Part shown: piece by piece, positions 31,189 through 43,928 of the stretch
Layout: the number at the start of each line of letters is the position of its first letter
Position numbering within the stretch: the stretch's first letter is position 1
NCBI GenBank assembly: GCA_002835675.1
Contig: PIZR01000002.1
Coordinates: 408,278-472,277, forward strand
Source of the DNA: Bacillus sp. BA3
GTDB lineage: Bacteria; Bacillota; Bacilli; Bacillales; DSM-1321
DNA length: 64,000 nucleotides
Direction: 5' to 3'
Program-made: the position numbers and the translations under genes
The notes under the pieces: generated by a model
The model's database searches: none
What the model was told of the DNA's origin: nothing
Seen by the model: the letters and a program-made list of their open reading frames with translations, nothing else

Positions 31189-32130
31189 TTAATCATTTCT
31201 TTTCGCGATTATTGCCACCCAATCTTCCATCAAGATCGTTTCCTCAATGGTGAAACCAGATGCAATAATCGCATCCTTCACATCTTGTTTCTTAGTTTGA
31301 ATGATTCCGGAAGCGATGAAATGTCCGCCAGGTTTAACGACTTTCGCTACATCATCCGTAAAACGCATGATCACCTCGGCAAGAATATTAGCCACGACGA
31401 TATCCGCTTGTTCATTCACACCGTCCAGCAAATTGCCTTGTGAAACGGACACTTTATCCTGCACGTTATTTATTTCCACGTTTTGTATGGCTGACTGTAC
31501 TGCCACTTCATCCAAATCAAGGGACTGGATTCGTTTTGCGTCCAATAATGCAGCTGCAATGCTTAGAACACCAGAACCCGTTCCTACATCAACGACTAAA
31601 TCCCCAGGCTGTACTGTACGCTCCAGCGCTTGGATGCACATGACCGTCGTCGGGTGTGTACCCGTTCCGAAAGCCATGCCTGGATCAAGTTCAATGATCA
31701 ATTCGTCACTGCTAACTGGAGTGTAGTCTTCCCATGTTGGCACGATGGTAAAACGTTCGGATATCTTGACGGGGTTATAATATTTTTTCCAAGCCGTCGC
31801 CCACTCTTCCTCATTCACTTCACTAATTGAAACAACATTTTTCCCAAGGTCTATATCAAAAAGAAGGAGATTATTGATTGATTCCTTAATAGCATCAACG
31901 GTATCGTTAAGAAAGCTGTTAACGGGCAGATAAGCCTTAATGACTACACCTTCATCCGGATAATCATCTGGGTTTAAGTGGTAGATTTCGCCAAAAACAT
32001 TTTCACGTTCCTTGACTAATTCTAGAGGATCCTCAATGACAACACCGCTCGCACCTGCCTCATGAAGAATATTCGAAACAGGTTCAACCGCTTCATTCGT
32101 TGTTTGGATTGCAAATTCAGACCACTTCAT
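31189..32130 (-). CDS. prmA: Ribosomal protein L11 methyltransferase
   Basis: SAM-dependent enzyme that methylates L11. The 313-residue protein has an N-terminal substrate domain with WSEFAIQT, a linker, and a class I methyltransferase domain with motif [15 protein letters not shown] (about residues 178-191) and NILAEVI. It follows dnaJ by 37 bases and is commonly the last gene of the hrcA-grpE-dnaK-dnaJ-prmA group. B. subtilis name yqeT. Confidence 0.95.
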   Translation of the reverse strand: MKWSEFAIQTTNEAVEPVSNILHEAGASGVVIEDPLELVKERENVFGEIYHLNPDDYPDEGVVIKAYLPVNSFLNDTVDAIKESINNLLLFDIDLGKNVVSISEVNEEEWATAWKKYYNPVKISERFTIVPTWEDYTPVSSDELIIELDPGMAFGTGTHPTTVMCIQALERTVQPGDLVVDVGTGSGVLSIAAALLDAKRIQSLDLDEVAVQSAIQNVEINNVQDKVSVSQGNLLDGVNEQADIVVANILAEVIMRFTDDVAKVVKPGGHFIASGIIQTKKQDVKDAIIASGFTIEETILMEDWVAIIAKRND

Positions 32131-32166
32131 AATCTACCAACTCCCAATTTGTTCTTTTACTTTTAT

Positions 32167-33282
32167 TCACCTATCTTTAAAAGCACGCTTTACTTTTGAG
32201 AAAAAGCCATCATCTTGTTCATCTACGCCTTGTCCGCTGATATCACTGAACTCACGAAGCAAGTCCTTTTGTTTTTCCGTTAATTTCTTAGGGGTGACCA
32301 CTAATACGACCACATGCTGATCTCCTTGGCCATACCCTCTTACATTCGGAACACCTTTGCCTTTTAAACGGAAACGAGTGCTTGTTTGTGTACCTGCTGG
32401 AATCTTCAGCTTCACTTTTCCATGCAGCGTCGGAACTTCTATTTCATCACCCAATGCTGCCTGGGCAAACGTAACCGGCATTTCACAATAAATATCATCG
32501 CCATCCCGCTCAAAGAATTCATGGCTGCGTACATGGAAGACTACATACAGGTCTCCCGCCGGACCGCCATTTATTCCTGGCTCTCCTTGGCCGGTTACAC
32601 GCAACTGCTGGCCATCATCAATTCCTGCTGGCACCTTGACTTGGATCTTTTTACGTTTTTGGACTTTTCCGTCGCCGCCGCATGTTGAACATTTATTAGG
32701 AATGATTTTTCCTGTACCTTGACAATGGTGACATGCTCTCCGGTTCACAATCCTTCCGAACGCTGTGTTTTGTTCAACATTCAATTGACCGGTTCCATGA
32801 CAATGTGAACAGTTTTCCACTTTTGTACCAGGTTTGGCACCGGATCCTTTACATGTATCACAATTCTCTTCACGCGGAATTTCAATCTCAGTTTCTTTTC
32901 CGAATGCAGCCTCTTCAAAAGAAAGCGTCATCGTATACTGTAGGTCCGCCCCTTGACGCGGTGCATTAGGATCTCTCCTGCGACCGCCGCCGCCAAAGAA
33001 GCTACTGAAAATATCTTCAAAACCGCCGAAACCGCCAAAGTCCTGACCGCCAAAGCCTTGATTGGGATCTGTATGTCCGAATTGGTCATAATGGGCCTTT
33101 TTCTGTTCGTCACTCAATACTTCGTAAGCTTCCTTGATTTCCTTGAATTTATCCGCAGCATCGTCCGCTTTATTAATATCAGGGTGATATTGTTTGGAGA
33201 GCTTTCGATACGCTTTTTTGATTTCATCCTTCGAAGCACTTTTCGAAAGGCCTAACACCTCATAATAATCGCGTTTACTCAT
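32167..33282 (-). CDS. dnaJ: Chaperone DnaJ
   Basis: Hsp40 co-chaperone that stimulates DnaK ATPase. From the chosen start it has 371 residues: J-domain with HPD (about residues 33-35), Gly/Phe-rich linker, and four zinc repeats [25 protein letters not shown] and CSTCGGDG, then the C-terminal substrate domain. The frame runs 16 codons further, but [10 protein letters not shown] is the family start and GGGAGTGG precedes it. A long dyad lies between dnaK and dnaJ and may lower dnaJ expression. Confidence 0.96.
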   Translation of the reverse strand: MSKRDYYEVLGLSKSASKDEIKKAYRKLSKQYHPDINKADDAADKFKEIKEAYEVLSDEQKKAHYDQFGHTDPNQGFGGQDFGGFGGFEDIFSSFFGGGGRRRDPNAPRQGADLQYTMTLSFEEAAFGKETEIEIPREENCDTCKGSGAKPGTKVENCSHCHGTGQLNVEQNTAFGRIVNRRACHHCQGTGKIIPNKCSTCGGDGKVQKRKKIQVKVPAGIDDGQQLRVTGQGEPGINGGPAGDLYVVFHVRSHEFFERDGDDIYCEMPVTFAQAALGDEIEVPTLHGKVKLKIPAGTQTSTRFRLKGKGVPNVRGYGQGDQHVVVLVVTPKKLTEKQKDLLREFSDISGQGVDEQDDGFFSKVKRAFKDR

Positions 33283-33482
33283 ATCTAAAATCCACTCCCG
33301 ATTCGATTCACATAAAGGTAATATTATCACTGAACGAAGATAATAATCAACTAGAAAAGTACAAACGTCTTTGACACATTTTTGTAATTGGTACTGCCAG
33401 CCCCGATTTGCACATCTTTTTCTCTAAAATCCCATGATTCCCCACCAGCGATTGAAACACTTCCTGACAATGATTCCATCCA

Positions 33483-33532
33483 TTGTAAAAAAAGCCAAAG
33501 TCAAGATAACCTGACTTTGACTTTTTTACAAT
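33483..33532 (-). terminator. Terminator-like dyad between dnaK and dnaJ
   Basis: A roughly 21-bp dyad that runs from TTGTAAAAAA to TTTTTTACAA around GCCAAAGTCA, with T-rich ends. It lies about 50 bases past the dnaK stop and should act as a partial terminator within the operon. Confidence 0.8.
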
Positions 33533-33584
33533 GGCAGGCAGAAACTAACTGCCCAATATTTCAGTGCCCCGATTGGGCCACTTT

Positions 33585-35435
<1,851 letters not shown>

Positions 35436-35453
35436 TTATTTATATGTAAAAAT

Positions 35454-36044
35454 CTATTCGTTCACTTTTACCATTGCAGGTCGAATCACACGGTCTTTAA
35501 GAAGGTATCCTTTTTGGAATTCCTCGACGACGATGTTCGAACCGAAGTTTTCATCCTGAACTTGCATGACCGCTTGATGCAAACGCGGATCGAACTCTTC
35601 GCCAACCGAACTGATCGGTTCGATGCCTTCTTTAGACAATGCATCAGTAATCGCTTTATAGACCATTTCCATGCCTGATAGCAAGGATTTCGTCTGTTCA
35701 TTTTCCGCTTCGATTTTTGTAGCTCTTTCAAAATTATCAAGAGCCTCCACTAAATCACTAGCAATGCTTTGAACTCTATATTTTTGAGCCGCCTCCATAT
35801 CAAGCTTGGCACGGCGTCTTGAATTATCAAAATCGGCCTGCAGACGAAGATAACGGTTATCCATTTCCTCGATTTTCGCCTCAAGTTCAGCAATCTTTTC
35901 ATGAGCCAATTGAAGTTCATCTTTTTCAACCGGACCTTGGTTTTCTTCCGCTGGAATTTCTTCTTCAGCGAAAACTGCTTCTGCAGAACTTTCCTCGATT
36001 GTTTCATTTTCCAATGTTTGTTCTTCGTTTTTATTTTCTGTCAC
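35454..36044 (-). CDS. grpE: Nucleotide exchange factor GrpE
   Basis: Dimeric exchange factor for DnaK. The 196-residue protein has a very acidic, probably disordered first 45 residues, a long coiled coil (about 45-110, with [15 protein letters not shown]), and the beta domain ending in [16 protein letters not shown]. It lies between hrcA and dnaK. The order hrcA-grpE-dnaK-dnaJ is the class I heat-shock operon. Confidence 0.96.
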   Translation of the reverse strand: MTENKNEEQTLENETIEESSAEAVFAEEEIPAEENQGPVEKDELQLAHEKIAELEAKIEEMDNRYLRLQADFDNSRRRAKLDMEAAQKYRVQSIASDLVEALDNFERATKIEAENEQTKSLLSGMEMVYKAITDALSKEGIEPISSVGEEFDPRLHQAVMQVQDENFGSNIVVEEFQKGYLLKDRVIRPAMVKVNE

Positions 36045-36143
36045 AATCTCACCTCCCTAAAAGGGTTATACAATTTATGCTAAAGTAATATGCCAGGCCG
36101 CGGAATATGCTTCTCCGCCACCTTAACAATATTACCTTTGCTA

Positions 36144-37172
36144 CTATTTTTGATACAGTTTTGTCATCAGGGCCGTTAAATCTTTCGAGAAGAACGAAAG
36201 CAAACTGATCACTCTCGAATATTCCATTCTCGTTGGACCCAATATGGCCAATGTGCCAACTTGCTCCTGCCCGATTGAGTAGGTCGCCGTAATCAAACTG
36301 CAGTCATCGAGCACTGTGTTTTGATTTTCACGGCCGATCTTGACGTGGATGCCCGATGGATTTTGAGTAATTAGTTCATAAAATCCCTGTTCCTGCTCAA
36401 TCATCGATAAAAGCGTACTTACTTTAGCAATATCATGGAACTCCGGCTGCCTCAGCATATTCGTTTTCCCGCCAAAAAATATCTTTTCGGGCTTTGTGTC
36501 CGTCAGGGTCTCCGCAAGGGTCGAGACCATCGATCCATAGTTATGAATGTGGCGGCTCAATAGAACTGCCACTTCCTTATAGATCTTATCCTTTAGATCA
36601 ACTAGCGGAACATCGACCAAACGGGAATTCAATATGTTCACCATCTTCTCGATTTCGTTTATATCAAAAGAAGGCGGTAAGGAAATCATTCGATTTTCCA
36701 CATGACCTGTATCTGTAATGATGATGGCTATTGCCGTTTCAGGACTTAAAGGAATGATCTGGATTTTTTTCAGCTTATGCTCATTCACTTTTGGCCCCAG
36801 TACAATCGCCGTATAATTCGTCAGTTCCGAAAGTATTTTCGCTGACTTCTGTACGATCTTTTCCAATTCATAAATTCGTTCTACAAAAACGGATTTTAAT
36901 ATCTTCACTTCATTCTTTTTCGGAGCTTGAGGAGAAAGTAAATGATCCACATAATATCTATACCCTTTTTCAGAAGGGATCCTACCGGAAGAGGTATGGG
37001 TTTTTTCTAAAAATCCCATTTCTTCAAGATCGGACATTTCGTTGCGAATTGTGGCAGAGCTGAACGTAATTTCATCTTTCTTCGACAAGCTTCGTGACCC
37101 GACTGGCTGGGCAGAATGGATGAAATCCTCGATTATCACTTGTAGAATCAATAATTGACGATCAGTTAGCAT
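36144..37172 (-). CDS. hrcA: Heat-inducible repressor HrcA
   Basis: Represses class I heat-shock genes by binding CIRCE. The 342-residue protein begins with a winged helix ([40 protein letters not shown]) and ends with a GAF-like dimer domain. It is the first gene of the operon, with CIRCE just upstream between promoter and ribosome binding site, so it also controls itself. Confidence 0.96.
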   Translation of the reverse strand: MLTDRQLLILQVIIEDFIHSAQPVGSRSLSKKDEITFSSATIRNEMSDLEEMGFLEKTHTSSGRIPSEKGYRYYVDHLLSPQAPKKNEVKILKSVFVERIYELEKIVQKSAKILSELTNYTAIVLGPKVNEHKLKKIQIIPLSPETAIAIIITDTGHVENRMISLPPSFDINEIEKMVNILNSRLVDVPLVDLKDKIYKEVAVLLSRHIHNYGSMVSTLAETLTDTKPEKIFFGGKTNMLRQPEFHDIAKVSTLLSMIEQEQGFYELITQNPSGIHVKIGRENQNTVLDDCSLITATYSIGQEQVGTLAILGPTRMEYSRVISLLSFFSKDLTALMTKLYQK

Positions 37173-37187
37173 GTATGATCACCTCTG

Positions 37188-37214
37188 TTAGCACTCTGTC
37201 TCATCGAGTGCTAA
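37188..37214 (-). promoter_or_regulatory. CIRCE operator
   Basis: A perfect TTAGCACTC-N9-GAGTGCTAA, the HrcA binding site, 15 bases before the hrcA start. Confidence 0.98.
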
Positions 37215-37223
37215 TATACTAAT

Positions 37224-37252
37224 AAATTATCAAATGAAGCTTATGATGTCAA
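37224..37252 (-). promoter_or_regulatory. Sigma-A promoter of the hrcA operon
   Basis: A perfect TTGACA (37252-37247) and TAATTT (37229-37224) with 17 bases between, right upstream of CIRCE on the minus strand. Confidence 0.85.
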
Positions 37253-37296
37253 CAATGAAAACCGCTAATTCACCGTTAAAATAACTTGAGTTTCCT

Positions 37297-38448
37297 TCAG
37301 TCGGAATCAATAACGCCCAAAAATGATTGGAACACTTCATTTCCAAGCAGTTTGCCCTGCTCAGTCAAGCGCACGAACCCGCCTTCCACCTTAAGCAGAC
37401 CCTTTGCCGATCCTTCTTCGAGCGGTTTCCTGAAAATCTCCGTCATTTCAACAAAAAATTTATTCTTGAAGATTTCCAATGAAACTCCTTCCGTTTTCCG
37501 GAGCCCCAAAAACATCTCCTCTTCCATCCGTTCATGAAGCGGTACTGGGTGCTCTTCCAATACAGGCAGCTCGTTCGCCAGCAATGGCGTGATATATTTC
37601 TTCACAGGTCCATGATTGGCAACCCTTTTACCTCCAGTATAGCCATGTGCACCGGCACCAATCCCATAATACTCCACATTATCCCAATATGTCAGGTTGT
37701 GCCTGCTTTCAAACCCAGTTCGGGCAAAATTACTGATTTCATATTGATGCAGACCATGCTTCTCCATCTCTTCCATCAGTTTCTCATACATCGAAGCCTC
37801 GAGCTCCTGAGGCGGCAGGTTCAATTTACCCCTTCGCATCTGGTTATAAAAAACAGTCTTCGGCTCAACGATCAATGAGTAGCTGGAATAGTGCGGCAAT
37901 TGAAGGGCAATCGCTTTATCCAGCGTATCCTTGAAATCTTCCATCGTTTGGCCCGGCAATCCATATATCAAGTCGATGCTGATATTCGTAAAGCCAACCT
38001 CTTGAGCCAAATGAATCGTTTCATATACTTCTAGAGCCCGGTGAGTCCGGCCGATTCGTTTTAACAATTCATCATTGAAGCTTTGCACTCCAAAGCTAAG
38101 TCTATTGACCCCTGAGTCATAAAGTATCTTCAGTTTTTCCCTCGAAAGGTCCCCTGGATTGGCTTCGAATGTATATTCAGCCTTTTTGGGATCAAAGGGC
38201 AGGGTTTCATTGATCGCTTCACATAAGAATGCAAGCTGCTTTTCATCAAGAGAGGTCGGTGTCCCTCCACCGACGAAAACCGTATCCAAACCGGCAGTCG
38301 GGTATTTGGAAAGTTGCATCACCATTTCCCTTTTCATCATCTGTAAATATTCTTCGACCGGCTGTCCCTGCAAAAATACTTTATTGAAATCACAATAGTG
38401 ACAAATATGTTCACAAAATGGTATATGGAGGTAGGCGCTTTTAATCAT
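37297..38448 (-). CDS. hemW: Haem chaperone HemW
   Basis: Radical SAM protein once named oxygen-independent coproporphyrinogen oxidase; the HemW group inserts haem into respiratory enzymes. Iron-sulfur cysteines are in FCEHICHYCDFNK near residues 11-22, and the EANPGD and GVQSFND motifs follow. The start at 38448 (383 residues) was chosen over GTG at 38457 because homologues start at IKSAYLHIPFC and AAAGG lies 11 bases upstream. It follows lepA, as in other Firmicutes. Confidence 0.92.
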   Translation of the reverse strand: MIKSAYLHIPFCEHICHYCDFNKVFLQGQPVEEYLQMMKREMVMQLSKYPTAGLDTVFVGGGTPTSLDEKQLAFLCEAINETLPFDPKKAEYTFEANPGDLSREKLKILYDSGVNRLSFGVQSFNDELLKRIGRTHRALEVYETIHLAQEVGFTNISIDLIYGLPGQTMEDFKDTLDKAIALQLPHYSSYSLIVEPKTVFYNQMRRGKLNLPPQELEASMYEKLMEEMEKHGLHQYEISNFARTGFESRHNLTYWDNVEYYGIGAGAHGYTGGKRVANHGPVKKYITPLLANELPVLEEHPVPLHERMEEEMFLGLRKTEGVSLEIFKNKFFVEMTEIFRKPLEEGSAKGLLKVEGGFVRLTEQGKLLGNEVFQSFLGVIDSD

Positions 38449-38481
38449 TGTGTTCACAACCTTTTAATCGAATGAGTCGAT

Positions 38482-38518
38482 AGAAAAAGAGGCTAGATTT
38501 CCTCTACCCTCTTTTTAC
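38482..38518 (-). terminator. Terminator after lepA
   Basis: AAAAAGAGG pairs with CCTCTTTTT around a smaller inner hairpin, 20 bases past the lepA stop, so hemW may be read partly from its own start signal. Confidence 0.75.
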
Positions 38519-38537
38519 TATCTATCGTTTATTTTAT

Positions 38538-40373
38538 TTATTTCTTTGGTGTCGTATCATCCATTTTCAAAACAGCCATGAAAGCTTCTTGCGGAACTTC
38601 AACGGAACCTACCTGTTTCATCCGCTTTTTACCTTCTTTCTGTTTTTCGAGCAACTTACGTTTACGGGAAATATCGCCGCCGTAACATTTAGCCAATACG
38701 TTTTTGCGCATTGCACTAATTGAAGAACGGGCGATGATTTTTTGCCCGATTGCTGCTTGGATCGGCACTTCAAATTGTTGTCTTGGAATCAATTTCTTCA
38801 ATTTTTCAACGATGACTTTACCGCGCTCATAAGCAAAGTCCTTATGAACGATGAAACTTAAAGCATCGACAGTTTCAGCATTCAGCAAGATATCCATTTT
38901 CACAAGCTTGGACGGTTTATAGCCGATCAGCTCATAATCGAATGAAGCATAGCCTCTTGTATTGGATTTCAATTGATCGAAGAAATCATACACGATTTCC
39001 GATAATGGTATTTCGTAGTGAATGCTTACACGGGTCTCATCGATATATTCCATATCAATGAAGTTTCCGCGTTTATTTTGACAAATTTCCATGATCGCCC
39101 CGACAAACTCCGTCGGCGCCATCATCGTCGCTTTGACATATGGCTCCTCGACCCGTTCGATCTTTTGAGCATCAGGCATATTAGACGGGTTATCCACTTT
39201 CAGGACCGTTCCGTCCGTTTGGACCACATCATAAATAACACTCGGTGCAGTGGTGATCAGGTCGATTTTGAATTCACGTTCAATCCGTTCCTGGATAATT
39301 TCCATATGAAGGAGTCCAAGGAATCCGCAACGGAAACCGAAGCCCAATGCTTGCGATGATTCCGCCTCGAACTGCAGCGCTGAATCGTTCAATTCCAATT
39401 TCTCCAATGCATCCCTTAAATCATTGAATTTCGATGCGTCAATTGGGTATAGGCCGCAATATACCATCGGGTTCATCTTTCGGTAACCCGGCAATGGTTC
39501 TGTCGCACTGTTCACGGCACTTGTAATCGTGTCACCAACAGTCGTATCACCAACGTTTTTAATGGCTGCCGTAAGGAAACCTACATCACCTACGTTCAGT
39601 TCATCCAACAGCTGGGTTTTAGGGTTGAAGACACCCAATTCGGTAACATCGAATTCCTTGCCAGTGGACATCATTTTGATTTTATCGCCCACTTTAATGG
39701 AACCCTCAACAACACGGATATAGGCAACTACACCTCGGTACGCATCAAATAGTGAATCGAAAATAAGCGCCTTGAAAGGAGCATCCGGATCACCTTGTGG
39801 AGCTGGAACCAATTCAACGACCTGTTCCAGAATCTCCTCGATTCCGATTCCCGCCTTAGCAGAAGCCAAGACTGCATCGGAAGCATCCAACCCGATCACT
39901 TCCTCGATTTCTCCACGCACACGTTCCGGATCTGCACTCGGCAAATCGATTTTATTGATGACCGGAATGATTTCCAGGTTGTTGTCCAATGCTAAATAAA
40001 CGTTTGCAAGCGTTTGGGCCTCAATACCCTGTGCCGCATCGACAACAAGGACAGCTCCTTCACAAGCTGCAAGGCTTCGTGACACTTCATACGTAAAATC
40101 GACATGTCCCGGTGTATCAATAAGATGGAAGATATATTCTTCTCCATCTTTCGCGTTATATTTCAATTGAATCGCATTCAATTTAATCGTAATTCCACGC
40201 TCACGCTCTAAATCCATGGAATCCAACAGCTGACTCTTCATTTCACGCTGAGTCATGGCGTTCGTTTTTTCAATGATACGATCCGCCAATGTAGATTTAC
40301 CATGATCAATATGAGCGATGATGGAAAAGTTACGAATTTTTGATTGTCTTTTTAATTTTTCTTCTCTATTCAT
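38538..40373 (-). CDS. lepA: Elongation factor 4 (LepA)
   Basis: Translational GTPase that back-translocates or rescues stalled ribosomes. From the chosen start it has 611 residues: G domain with [21 protein letters not shown] and NKIDLP, domains II and III, and the LepA-specific C-terminal domain ([20 protein letters not shown]). The frame runs 35 codons upstream with no signal; GGGAGTGA precedes the ATG at 40373 and a clear promoter lies just upstream. Confidence 0.97.
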   Translation of the reverse strand: MNREEKLKRQSKIRNFSIIAHIDHGKSTLADRIIEKTNAMTQREMKSQLLDSMDLERERGITIKLNAIQLKYNAKDGEEYIFHLIDTPGHVDFTYEVSRSLAACEGAVLVVDAAQGIEAQTLANVYLALDNNLEIIPVINKIDLPSADPERVRGEIEEVIGLDASDAVLASAKAGIGIEEILEQVVELVPAPQGDPDAPFKALIFDSLFDAYRGVVAYIRVVEGSIKVGDKIKMMSTGKEFDVTELGVFNPKTQLLDELNVGDVGFLTAAIKNVGDTTVGDTITSAVNSATEPLPGYRKMNPMVYCGLYPIDASKFNDLRDALEKLELNDSALQFEAESSQALGFGFRCGFLGLLHMEIIQERIEREFKIDLITTAPSVIYDVVQTDGTVLKVDNPSNMPDAQKIERVEEPYVKATMMAPTEFVGAIMEICQNKRGNFIDMEYIDETRVSIHYEIPLSEIVYDFFDQLKSNTRGYASFDYELIGYKPSKLVKMDILLNAETVDALSFIVHKDFAYERGKVIVEKLKKLIPRQQFEVPIQAAIGQKIIARSSISAMRKNVLAKCYGGDISRKRKLLEKQKEGKKRMKQVGSVEVPQEAFMAVLKMDDTTPKK

Positions 40374-40413
40374 GACGTTCACTCCCACTTGTCGACACAA
40401 TACACTATTTTTT

Positions 40414-40442
40414 ATTATATCAATAGAAAATGCAAGATTCAA
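40414..40442 (-). promoter_or_regulatory. Sigma-A promoter of lepA
   Basis: TTGAAT (40442-40437) and a perfect TATAAT (40419-40414) are 17 bases apart on the minus strand. Confidence 0.85.
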
Positions 40443-40486
40443 CAGAATAGTTACAAAAGAAGCCTCATTGCAGGGCATCGGATAAA

Positions 40487-40521
40487 AAAAGGCTGCATTC
40501 CGGATTCGGATGCAGCCTTTT
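40487..40521. terminator. Terminator between yqxA and lepA
   Basis: AAAAGGCTGCAT-TCCG and its complement form a 16-bp hairpin with loop GATT; seven T follow on the minus strand. It lies 28 bases past the yqxA stop. Confidence 0.9.
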
Positions 40522-40549
40522 GGCAGGGCACACTCAACTTACTTCATAC

Positions 40550-40873
40550 CTAAATCATATCAATAAGTGCTTGAAAGGCCCCTGATATGGTCTCTCCAAG
40601 CGTTTTGCCGATCGATGAGAAAAAGTTGAAGGCCTTCATTTCTTCAAGCTTTTCTTTTTTCGTCTCCAAATCATGACTGGTTACTTTTTCGCCAAGGATA
40701 TCCGCTTCCATCTCCCCTTGGTCCGATTGGTTAATAATGAATGCACTATTCAAAGAGGGATCTTCATACCCCTTCATTTTTTTCATCCCGTCGTTCGCTT
40801 GCTGCATCCCGATTAGAACACCTAAAAATAATACGAGCACAATCCCTGTACATTTCAACCAAAATCGAACCAT
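40550..40873 (-). CDS. yqxA: YqxA-family protein
   Basis: A 107-residue protein with one N-terminal membrane segment (about 5-24) and a soluble outer part with a Glu/Lys-rich helix and an amphipathic end (GETISGAFQALIDMI). It is placed between spoIIP and lepA, as yqxA is in B. subtilis. AAAGGAG lies 9 bases before its ATG and it begins 21 bases after spoIIP, so it is likely transcribed with spoIIP in sporulation. Function unknown. Confidence 0.82.
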   Translation of the reverse strand: MVRFWLKCTGIVLVLFLGVLIGMQQANDGMKKMKGYEDPSLNSAFIINQSDQGEMEADILGEKVTSHDLETKKEKLEEMKAFNFFSSIGKTLGETISGAFQALIDMI

Positions 40874-40894
40874 GATAAGAGAACTCCTTTCAAA

Positions 40895-42094
40895 TTACTG
40901 CGCTTCCGAATCCCCGGTCGGGTTATCCACTGCTTTGGCATCCCAGTAAAATTCACTGAAAACCTCGGTAAAGGCATCAACGGTCAAGTACATTTCCTCG
41001 AAAGTATTATCAACGCCGCCAATTTCCAAGAGCATGGCATTGCCTGACAAATCCTGATTGTATACTCCATTATGTCCCGCTCCGCCTTGTTTCATAACCC
41101 CTCGTGAAATGCCAGGGTATTTTTTCTCCAAAGCTTTATGAAGCTTATTGGCAAGCGCTGCATTTTTTTCGAAGTTCGGATTATTGCCCCCAACCACGAA
41201 GGCAATCTTGGCATAATCTTTACCGTTAATGTTAATGGTCGTATGTTTTTTTCGTTTAGAATCACGATGGATATCAATGATATATTCTAAATCTTTGTTA
41301 TTGGCCAATGCCGTCTGGACGGATTTTCGTGATTCTTGATAGGATCTGGCATAATTCAATCCTTTATTATTCAGATTTCCCATGATATCCGTTTTATCGA
41401 GCGAGGAGCCTATCCCCTTATCAGCCATATCTTCAACCATCCGTTCCCCGAGTTTCGTAATATTGATTTTCGAATGATAGGCTAGATCCGGGTTAGTCAC
41501 TCCTTTTAAATACGGAAGATATGACTCCCGGTTATGGCTATGGTATATCTCGACCACTTTCCGTCCATTTGTCGTTTGTTTCGGCTGATCGGCCACTCCT
41601 TTTTCCGGTTCTTCAATTTCATCCAGGTTTTGCAGGGATGCATCCCTTTCTTCATTCAGGACGTCCACTGGCGGCGAGGATTCGTATGGCATATTCGTAT
41701 AATTCGTTCCTTCCCCGGCAACGAGGATCTCATTATCAAAAATCGAAAAGCCAGGAAGTTCCCTGCCAAGTAAGCTCCGCGGGTCCTCCAGCGAAATGTT
41801 GGTCGAAACTTTTATCAATTGATTCGTGATCATCGATTCCTGCTTACCTTCCGGCAGGGCATTAAAAAGATAATGGTTTTCATTGGCCAGCATCGAGAAC
41901 AGCATTTTCCCCGAGAATTGGTTGGCTACAGTATGTACGGAATTAGAAGATATCCGATACTCCGGTCTTAGGGAAGTCATGACCCCACTGACTGAAAAAA
42001 CAAAAAGAAGCAAGGCGAGAATACCTAGAAAAGTTTTTATTATTGTTGATCCGTGAACGGCTGTTATGATTCCTGGGGAATTTCTTCTTTTCAT
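40895..42094 (-). CDS. spoIIP: Stage II sporulation protein P
   Basis: Peptidoglycan amidase/endopeptidase of the engulfment machine with SpoIID and SpoIIM. The 399-residue protein has an N-terminal membrane anchor at about 18-38, a linker, and the catalytic domain starting around 178 with VEIYHSHNRESYLP (His185, His187). It follows gpr by 86 bases and precedes yqxA, the usual Bacillus order. Confidence 0.95.
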   Translation of the reverse strand: MKRRNSPGIITAVHGSTIIKTFLGILALLLFVFSVSGVMTSLRPEYRISSNSVHTVANQFSGKMLFSMLANENHYLFNALPEGKQESMITNQLIKVSTNISLEDPRSLLGRELPGFSIFDNEILVAGEGTNYTNMPYESSPPVDVLNEERDASLQNLDEIEEPEKGVADQPKQTTNGRKVVEIYHSHNRESYLPYLKGVTNPDLAYHSKINITKLGERMVEDMADKGIGSSLDKTDIMGNLNNKGLNYARSYQESRKSVQTALANNKDLEYIIDIHRDSKRKKHTTININGKDYAKIAFVVGGNNPNFEKNAALANKLHKALEKKYPGISRGVMKQGGAGHNGVYNQDLSGNAMLLEIGGVDNTFEEMYLTVDAFTEVFSEFYWDAKAVDNPTGDSEAQ

Positions 42095-42180
42095 CCTTCC
42101 ACCCTCTCTATAGCTTGTCTATTAATACCTATGACTTTGCTAGAAAGGGTAGAACACCATTTTTGGGCACTAAAAATGAT

Positions 42181-43299
42181 TTAACGGGTGTAGTAGCCGG
42201 TATTATCTTGATTTATTGAATGATGCAAGGCTGCATTTAACCCATTGGCTATTAAATTGGCCATATCCTCAATGAAAACATCGACTTCTTTCGGTGTAAC
42301 CATTAAATTTTGACCAAGCGGTGACAGTACCTCATAAATCAATTTCCGTTTCTCTTCATCAGGGAGGACACCTATCATTCCCAAGAAGGTTTGGCGCTCC
42401 TTTTCACCTGGCATATCCTCTTCTGTCAGCTTTGTGCGCTTTCCAAAACTGAATCCAGCGGGCGCCAGCGAACGTGATGGTCTGTCCCCTTCATTCAGTT
42501 CCTTGCCAAAGTGCTTCAAAATATAATCTATCGTATCGCTGGCAATTGATACGGCATCCACGACGGTAGGTATACCAATCGCTATAACAGGAACACCCAA
42601 TGTAGCCTGGCTCAATTCTTTTCGTTTATTCCCAACACCAGACCCAGGATGGATGCCTGTATCCGTTATTTGAATCGTCGAATTCACTCGATCGATCGAA
42701 CGGGCAGCCAATGCGTCTACGACGATCAGGAAATCAGGATTACTTTTTTCGATGACTCCTTTTATGATGTCACTCGTCTCGATTCCCGTAATCCCCATCA
42801 CCCCGGGGGAAATCGCACTTACCGGCCGATAGCCTTCCTTGACGGACTCCGGCTGCAATTCGAACAAATGTCTTGTGACCACAAGGTTCTCAACGACTGC
42901 AGGCCCAAGAGCATCGGGAGTAACATTCCAATTACCAAGACCGACAACCAAACAACTGCTTTCTTTGGTGATTTTATTCCGTTTCAAAAAGGAAGCCAGT
43001 TCGTTGGCGAACACCTTTTCCACCCGTTGCTGCGTATCCGTATCCTGCTGGCGGATCCCCTGCACTTCGATGGTCAAATAGCTGCCCTGCTTCTTCCCGA
43101 TTTCTTTTTCACCCTCAGCCGTGACCTCGACTAAGGATACCTTCAGATCTTCCACATCTTTTTCTTTAATAATGACCCCTTCGATACGGGATACATCCAC
43201 TTCCTCTACAACACCTTTATGTTCAAGGGCAATTTCCTTTGCTTCAATCGCCAAATCTGTACGAATTCCGTATTCACTAAGGTCCAAATTATTTTCCAT
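42181..43299 (-). CDS. gpr: Germination protease
   Basis: Protease that starts degradation of small acid-soluble spore proteins at germination. The 372-residue zymogen has an N-terminal propeptide (about 16 residues, ending near [11 protein letters not shown]), then the unusual aspartic-type core with [16 protein letters not shown] and VVDALAARS. In B. subtilis it is made in the forespore under sigma F and G; a weak matching promoter is seen at 43333-43363. It lies divergently from rpsT. Confidence 0.95.
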   Translation of the reverse strand: MENNLDLSEYGIRTDLAIEAKEIALEHKGVVEEVDVSRIEGVIIKEKDVEDLKVSLVEVTAEGEKEIGKKQGSYLTIEVQGIRQQDTDTQQRVEKVFANELASFLKRNKITKESSCLVVGLGNWNVTPDALGPAVVENLVVTRHLFELQPESVKEGYRPVSAISPGVMGITGIETSDIIKGVIEKSNPDFLIVVDALAARSIDRVNSTIQITDTGIHPGSGVGNKRKELSQATLGVPVIAIGIPTVVDAVSIASDTIDYILKHFGKELNEGDRPSRSLAPAGFSFGKRTKLTEEDMPGEKERQTFLGMIGVLPDEEKRKLIYEVLSPLGQNLMVTPKEVDVFIEDMANLIANGLNAALHHSINQDNTGYYTR

Positions 43300-43332
43300 A
43301 ACGGCCTCCTGATGTTTGAATTGAATCTAATC

Positions 43333-43363
43333 TAGTATTTTCAATAGTCTCTCTTAAACATTC
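43333..43363 (-). promoter_or_regulatory. Possible forespore (SigG-like) promoter of gpr
   Basis: On the minus strand GAATG (43363-43359) and AATACTA (43339-43333) resemble the SigG pattern GnATR and CATnnTA, but the spacer is 19 and the first -10 base differs. Weak candidate supported by known gpr regulation. Confidence 0.35.
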
Positions 43364-43573
43364 TGTCGTTTTTGCTTTTTTATTATTCATTTTTTTGGTA
43401 CAATGAGTGATGACGAGATGAATTTATTCCCGAAATTATAATTCCTTTTCGATTCTCAATCTGAAGTATTGCATATTTATGGGCAGTCTGATAGAATATC
43501 ACTTGTGCTATTTGATATGGATTTGAAAAGTCGAGTTCATATAATCTCGATTTCTTTGTAGGAGGTGAACGGA

Positions 43574-43840
43574 ATGCCAAACATTAAATCTGCTATTAAA
43601 CGTGTAAAAATCAACGACAAAAAACGCGTTCATAACATTACTGTTAGATCAACTATGCGTACTACAGTGAAAAACGCTGAAGTTGCATTAGCTGGTGAAA
43701 ACGTTGAAGCTGCTAAAGAAGCTCTTTTAACAGCTGCTGTGAAATTAGACAAAGCTGCATCTAAAGGATTAATCCATAAAAATGCGGCAGCCCGTAAAAA
43801 ATCTCGTTTAGCGAAAAGACTTAACGCTCTTAACGCATAA
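43574..43840 (+). CDS. rpsT: 30S ribosomal protein S20
   Basis: The 88-residue S20, basic and helical, starting PNIKSAIKRVKIN and ending KNAAARKKSRLAKRLNAL. The start at 43574 is preceded by AGGAGGTGAAC; a GTG three codons earlier belongs to that signal. An extended -10 TGGTACAAT lies at 43396-43404, giving a leader of about 160 bases. It is convergent with holA. Confidence 0.97.
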   Translation: MPNIKSAIKRVKINDKKRVHNITVRSTMRTTVKNAEVALAGENVEAAKEALLTAAVKLDKAASKGLIHKNAAARKKSRLAKRLNALNA

Positions 43841-43853
43841 TGACAAAAAATTA

Positions 43854-43880
43854 AACGATCCAACCGGATCGTTTTTTTTG
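43854..43880 (+). terminator. Terminator after rpsT
   Basis: AACGATCC-aacc-GGATCGTT followed by eight T in total. Confidence 0.92.
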
Positions 43881-43895
43881 TGCCTTTTTTTGCAT

Positions 43896-43927
43896 AAAAA
43901 AGGTGACAGGATATCTGCCACCTTTTT
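43896..43927 (-). terminator. Terminator after holA
   Basis: AAAAAGGTG-CAG pairs with CTG-CACCTTTTT directly past the holA stop; T-run on the minus strand. Confidence 0.8.
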
Positions 43928-43928
43928 A

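Noticed and set aside
40374..40478. 35-codon N-terminal extension of lepA
   Set aside because: It covers the lepA promoter at 40414-40442, so it cannot be translated from that transcript.
43383..43580. Minus-strand ORF of 65 codons upstream of rpsT
   Set aside because: It overlaps the rpsT promoter, leader and ribosome binding site, has no ribosome binding site of its own and matches no family I know.
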